A stretch of 7,552 nucleotides of DNA from Nocardioidaceae bacterium. GTDB taxonomy: Bacteria; Actinomycetota; Actinomycetes; Propionibacteriales; Nocardioidaceae. Of this stretch, positions 5,465 through 7,552 are shown piece after piece. Location: contig JACCYS010000304.1 in the NCBI GenBank assembly GCA_013696365.1, positions 1 to 7,552 of the forward strand, written 5' to 3'. A model generated the notes under the pieces. It was not told where the DNA came from. It saw nothing but the letters and a program-made list of their open reading frames with translations, and did not search any database. Position numbers and translations under genes: made by a program. The number at the start of each line of letters is the position of its first letter. Within the stretch, counting starts at the first letter, position 1.

Positions 5465-6160
5465 ATGCTTGTCGCCGGATTCCCCGCTGGCCCGTGGGGG
5501 ACCAACTGCTGGGTGCTGGCATCGGCCGCTGGCAGTGAGTGCGTCGTCATAGACCCCGGCAAGGACGCGGCGCCGGCGGTGGCCGAGGTGGTGCGTGAGC
5601 ACCGGCTCAAGCCGGTGGCGGTGCTGGTCACCCACGGCCACATCGATCACATGTGGTCGGTGGCCCCGGTGGCCGGCAGTCACGATGCGGCAGCCTGGAT
5701 TCACCCCGCCGACCGGCACCTGCTGAGCGATCCGATGGCCGGCATCTCACCGGACACCGCGGCGATGCTGCTAGGCGGCGAGCACTCGTTTGCCGAGCCC
5801 GACGACGTTCGCGAGCTCGCCGACGGACAGCAACTCGAGCTGGCCGGGGTGGGTTTTCAGGTCGACCATGCCCCCGGACACACCCAAGGCTCGGTCACCT
5901 TCCGCACCCCGTACGACGGTGCTGAGGACGTGCCCGAGCTGATGTTCTCGGGCGACCTGCTGTTCGCCGGCTCGATCGGCCGTACCGACCTTCCGGGTGG
6001 TGACCACGAGCAGATGCTGCGCAGCCTCGCCCGCACCGTCTTGCCGCTCGACGACCGGGTGGTGGTGCTGCCCGGGCACGGCGAGCAGACCAACATCGGC
6101 CGCGAGCGGGTGGCGAATCCCTACCTGCAAGACCTGCCCTCGCCCGCCCGGGGGCTGTGA
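5465..6160 (+). CDS. MBL-fold metallo-hydrolase (glyoxalase II-like)
   Basis: 231 aa, cytoplasmic, a dinuclear-metal hydrolase of the glyoxalase II-like group; the physiological substrate is unknown. Metal ligands are complete: H57-x-H59-x-D61-H62 in THGHIDH, H139 in PGHT, D164 in FSGD and H205 in PGHG. The N-terminus MLVAGFPAGPWGTNCWVL is the usual beginning of this family, which supports the ATG at 5465. The frame is open much farther upstream, but that stretch runs antisense into the DUF349 gene and lacks family sequence. From memory, the close M. tuberculosis counterpart (Rv2581c) also lies next to hisS and relA. It is divergent from the DUF349 gene, with probable leaderless expression, and leads directly into hisS. 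Confidence 0.93.
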   Translation: MLVAGFPAGPWGTNCWVLASAAGSECVVIDPGKDAAPAVAEVVREHRLKPVAVLVTHGHIDHMWSVAPVAGSHDAAAWIHPADRHLLSDPMAGISPDTAAMLLGGEHSFAEPDDVRELADGQQLELAGVGFQVDHAPGHTQGSVTFRTPYDGAEDVPELMFSGDLLFAGSIGRTDLPGGDHEQMLRSLARTVLPLDDRVVVLPGHGEQTNIGRERVANPYLQDLPSPARGL

Positions 6161-6165
6161 GCCCG

Positions 6166-7552
6166 ATGTCCAGACCCACCCCACTGTCGGGGTTTCCTGA
6201 GTTGCTGCCGCGCCACCGAGCCGCCGAGCTGGCGATCCTCGACTCGCTGCGGGAGACCTTCGAGCTGCACGGTTTCGCCAGTCTGGAGACGCGCGCGGTG
6301 GAGCCGCTCGACCAATTGCTGCGTAAGGGCGAGACCTCCAAAGAGGTGTACGTGCTGCGCCGGCTGCAGGCCGACCCCCAGGGCGACTCCGACACCGACC
6401 CCAAGACCGACACCGCGTCGTCGGCTGCGGGGCTGGGGCTGCACTTCGACCTCACCGTGCCCCTGGCACGGTACGTGCTGGAAAACGCCGGCCGGCTGGA
6501 GTTCCCCTTCCGCCGCTACCAGATCCAGCGCTGCTGGCGCGGTGAGCGACCCCAAGACGGCCGCTATCGCGAGTTCACCCAGGCCGACATCGACGTGATC
6601 GGCCGCGACGAGCTGTCGTTCGATGCGGACGTTGAGGTCACCGAGGTGCTGGCCGAGGCGCTCAGCCGACTGCCGCTGCCGGCGGTCACGCTGCACGTGA
6701 ACAACCGCAAGCTGATTGAAGGCTTCTACCGCGGCCTCGGAGCGGACGACCCGGCGGCAGTGATCCAGGTGATGGATAAGCTGGACAAGGTCGGCCCCAC
6801 CGCCGCCGGCCAACTGCTCCGCGAGCGAACCGGACTTGACGACGTGCAGGTCAAGCAGTGCCTCGCCTTGGCGAGCATCAGCGGGGCTGGCGCCGAGGTC
6901 ACCACCCGGGTCCGGGCGCTCGGCGTCGAGCACCCCATGCTCGACGAGGGCCTTGCCGACCTGGTCCGGGTGCTTGAGGCTGCCGGGCAGACCGTGACCG
7001 CCCGGTTCGTCGTGGTCGCCGACCTGAAGATCGCCCGCGGACTGGACTACTACACCGGCACCGTCTTCGAGGGCCGGATGGCCACCCATGGCGACCTCAG
7101 TGTCCTGGCCGGCGGACGCTATGACGCGCTGGCCAGCGACGGCAAGACGACCTACCCGGGTGTCGGGATCTCGTTCGGGGTCACGAGGGTGCTGGCTCCA
7201 CTGATCGCCCGTGGCCTGCTCGACGCCAGCAGGGCGGTGCCGTCGGCGGTGCTTGTCGCGCTGCCGACCGACGACGACCGCCCCCGCGTCCGCACGGTGG
7301 CACGCGCGCTGCGTGCTCGCGGCATCGCGACCGAGCTGGCGCCGACCGCGGCCAAGTTCGGCAAGCAGATCCGGCATGCCGAGCGGCGAGGTATCCCCTA
7401 CGTCTGGTTTTCCGGCGCTGCCGGTGCACCAGATGAGGTGAAGGACATCCGCAGCGGCGAACAGGTGCAGGCAGATGCCGACACCTGGACGCCGCCGCCA
7501 ACCGACCTGCACCCGCAGATCGTCACCACGTACGACCCCGAGGAGCCAGCAC
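6166..7552 (+). CDS. hisS: Histidyl-tRNA synthetase (3' end outside window)
   Basis: Class II aminoacyl-tRNA synthetase charging tRNA-His. The frame is open for 462 codons from ATG 6166 to the window edge with no stop, and little more than the tail should be missing. An in-frame GTG at 6157 overlaps the MBL stop (GTGA) and is an alternative start that would couple the two genes. Neither start has a strong ribosome site, though a G-run lies at 6150-6154. Seen: GETSKEVYVLRRL near residues 55-67; LHFDLTVPLARY at 92-103; motif 2 as RCWRGERPQDGRYREF at 122-137; the HisRS-specific IARGLDYYTGTVFE at 289-302 with catalytic-type R291; GGRYD at 316-320; motif 3 GVGISFGVTRVL with R341; and a C-terminal anticodon-binding domain ending VKDIRSGEQV. 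It is not the Mycobacterium/Streptomyces sequence type. Residues 69-88 form an Asp/Thr-rich loop. Confidence 0.96.
   Translation, partial: MSRPTPLSGFPELLPRHRAAELAILDSLRETFELHGFASLETRAVEPLDQLLRKGETSKEVYVLRRLQADPQGDSDTDPKTDTASSAAGLGLHFDLTVPLARYVLENAGRLEFPFRRYQIQRCWRGERPQDGRYREFTQADIDVIGRDELSFDADVEVTEVLAEALSRLPLPAVTLHVNNRKLIEGFYRGLGADDPAAVIQVMDKLDKVGPTAAGQLLRERTGLDDVQVKQCLALASISGAGAEVTTRVRALGVEHPMLDEGLADLVRVLEAAGQTVTARFVVVADLKIARGLDYYTGTVFEGRMATHGDLSVLAGGRYDALASDGKTTYPGVGISFGVTRVLAPLIARGLLDASRAVPSAVLVALPTDDDRPRVRTVARALRARGIATELAPTAAKFGKQIRHAERRGIPYVWFSGAAGAPDEVKDIRSGEQVQADADTWTPPPTDLHPQIVTTYDPEEPA

Noticed and set aside
4249..5643. Second minus-strand frame (464 codons) over the DUF349 gene and into the MBL gene
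   Set aside because: Its composition is rich in Gly, Arg and Ala with no domain pattern. The overlapping DUF349 frame has clear repeats and a ribosome site.
6121..7512. Long minus-strand open frame (463 codons) opposite hisS
   Set aside because: It mirrors the hisS reading frame; the plus strand holds all HisRS motifs without interruption.

Overview
The window is GC-rich DNA with the dense GC-ending codon use, GTG/TTG starts and leaderless-looking starts typical of Actinomycetota. The gene order apt - relA/spoT - (opposite-strand gene) - metallo-beta-lactamase-fold hydrolase - hisS matches, from memory, the conserved actinobacterial block found in Mycobacterium (apt, relA, ppiB, MBL protein, hisS) and Streptomyces. 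I cannot name a genus. The form of HisRS reminds me of Nocardioidaceae and Intrasporangiaceae-type actinobacteria, but that is only an impression.

Layout. 1-516 (+): 3' part of apt (purine salvage), cut by the window edge. 567-2897 (+): complete bifunctional RelA/SpoT-type (p)ppGpp synthetase/hydrolase, with a likely promoter of its own at the apt stop. 2897-3978: an accessory insert consisting of one minus-strand gene (2940-3878, AbiEi-type winged helix plus DUF559-like nuclease domain) bracketed by 41-nt near-perfect inverted repeats. 3978-5348 (-): DUF349 repeat protein. 5465-6160 (+): MBL-fold hydrolase (glyoxalase II-like), divergent from the DUF349 gene and probably leaderless. 6166-7552 (+): hisS, open to the window end and closely coupled to the MBL gene.

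Most genes are core housekeeping functions. apt recovers AMP from adenine and PRPP. Rel controls the (p)ppGpp alarmone in response to uncharged tRNA, and hisS charges tRNA-His. The MBL protein is a presumed metabolite or thioester hydrolase. The DUF349 gene fills the convergent slot between relA and the MBL gene where Mycobacterium has ppiB, and no ppiB is present here.

The one non-core piece is the insert at the relA/DUF349 junction. Its inverted repeats reach exactly to the TAG stop codons of both flanking genes, are built from degenerate copies of a 22-nt unit, and enclose a solitary nuclease-like gene with neither a transposase nor an AbiEii toxin partner. This suggests a self-spreading nuclease cassette, or a nuclease-associated repeat family analogous in layout to RAYT/REP systems. 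This is inference and needs comparison with empty sites in relatives.
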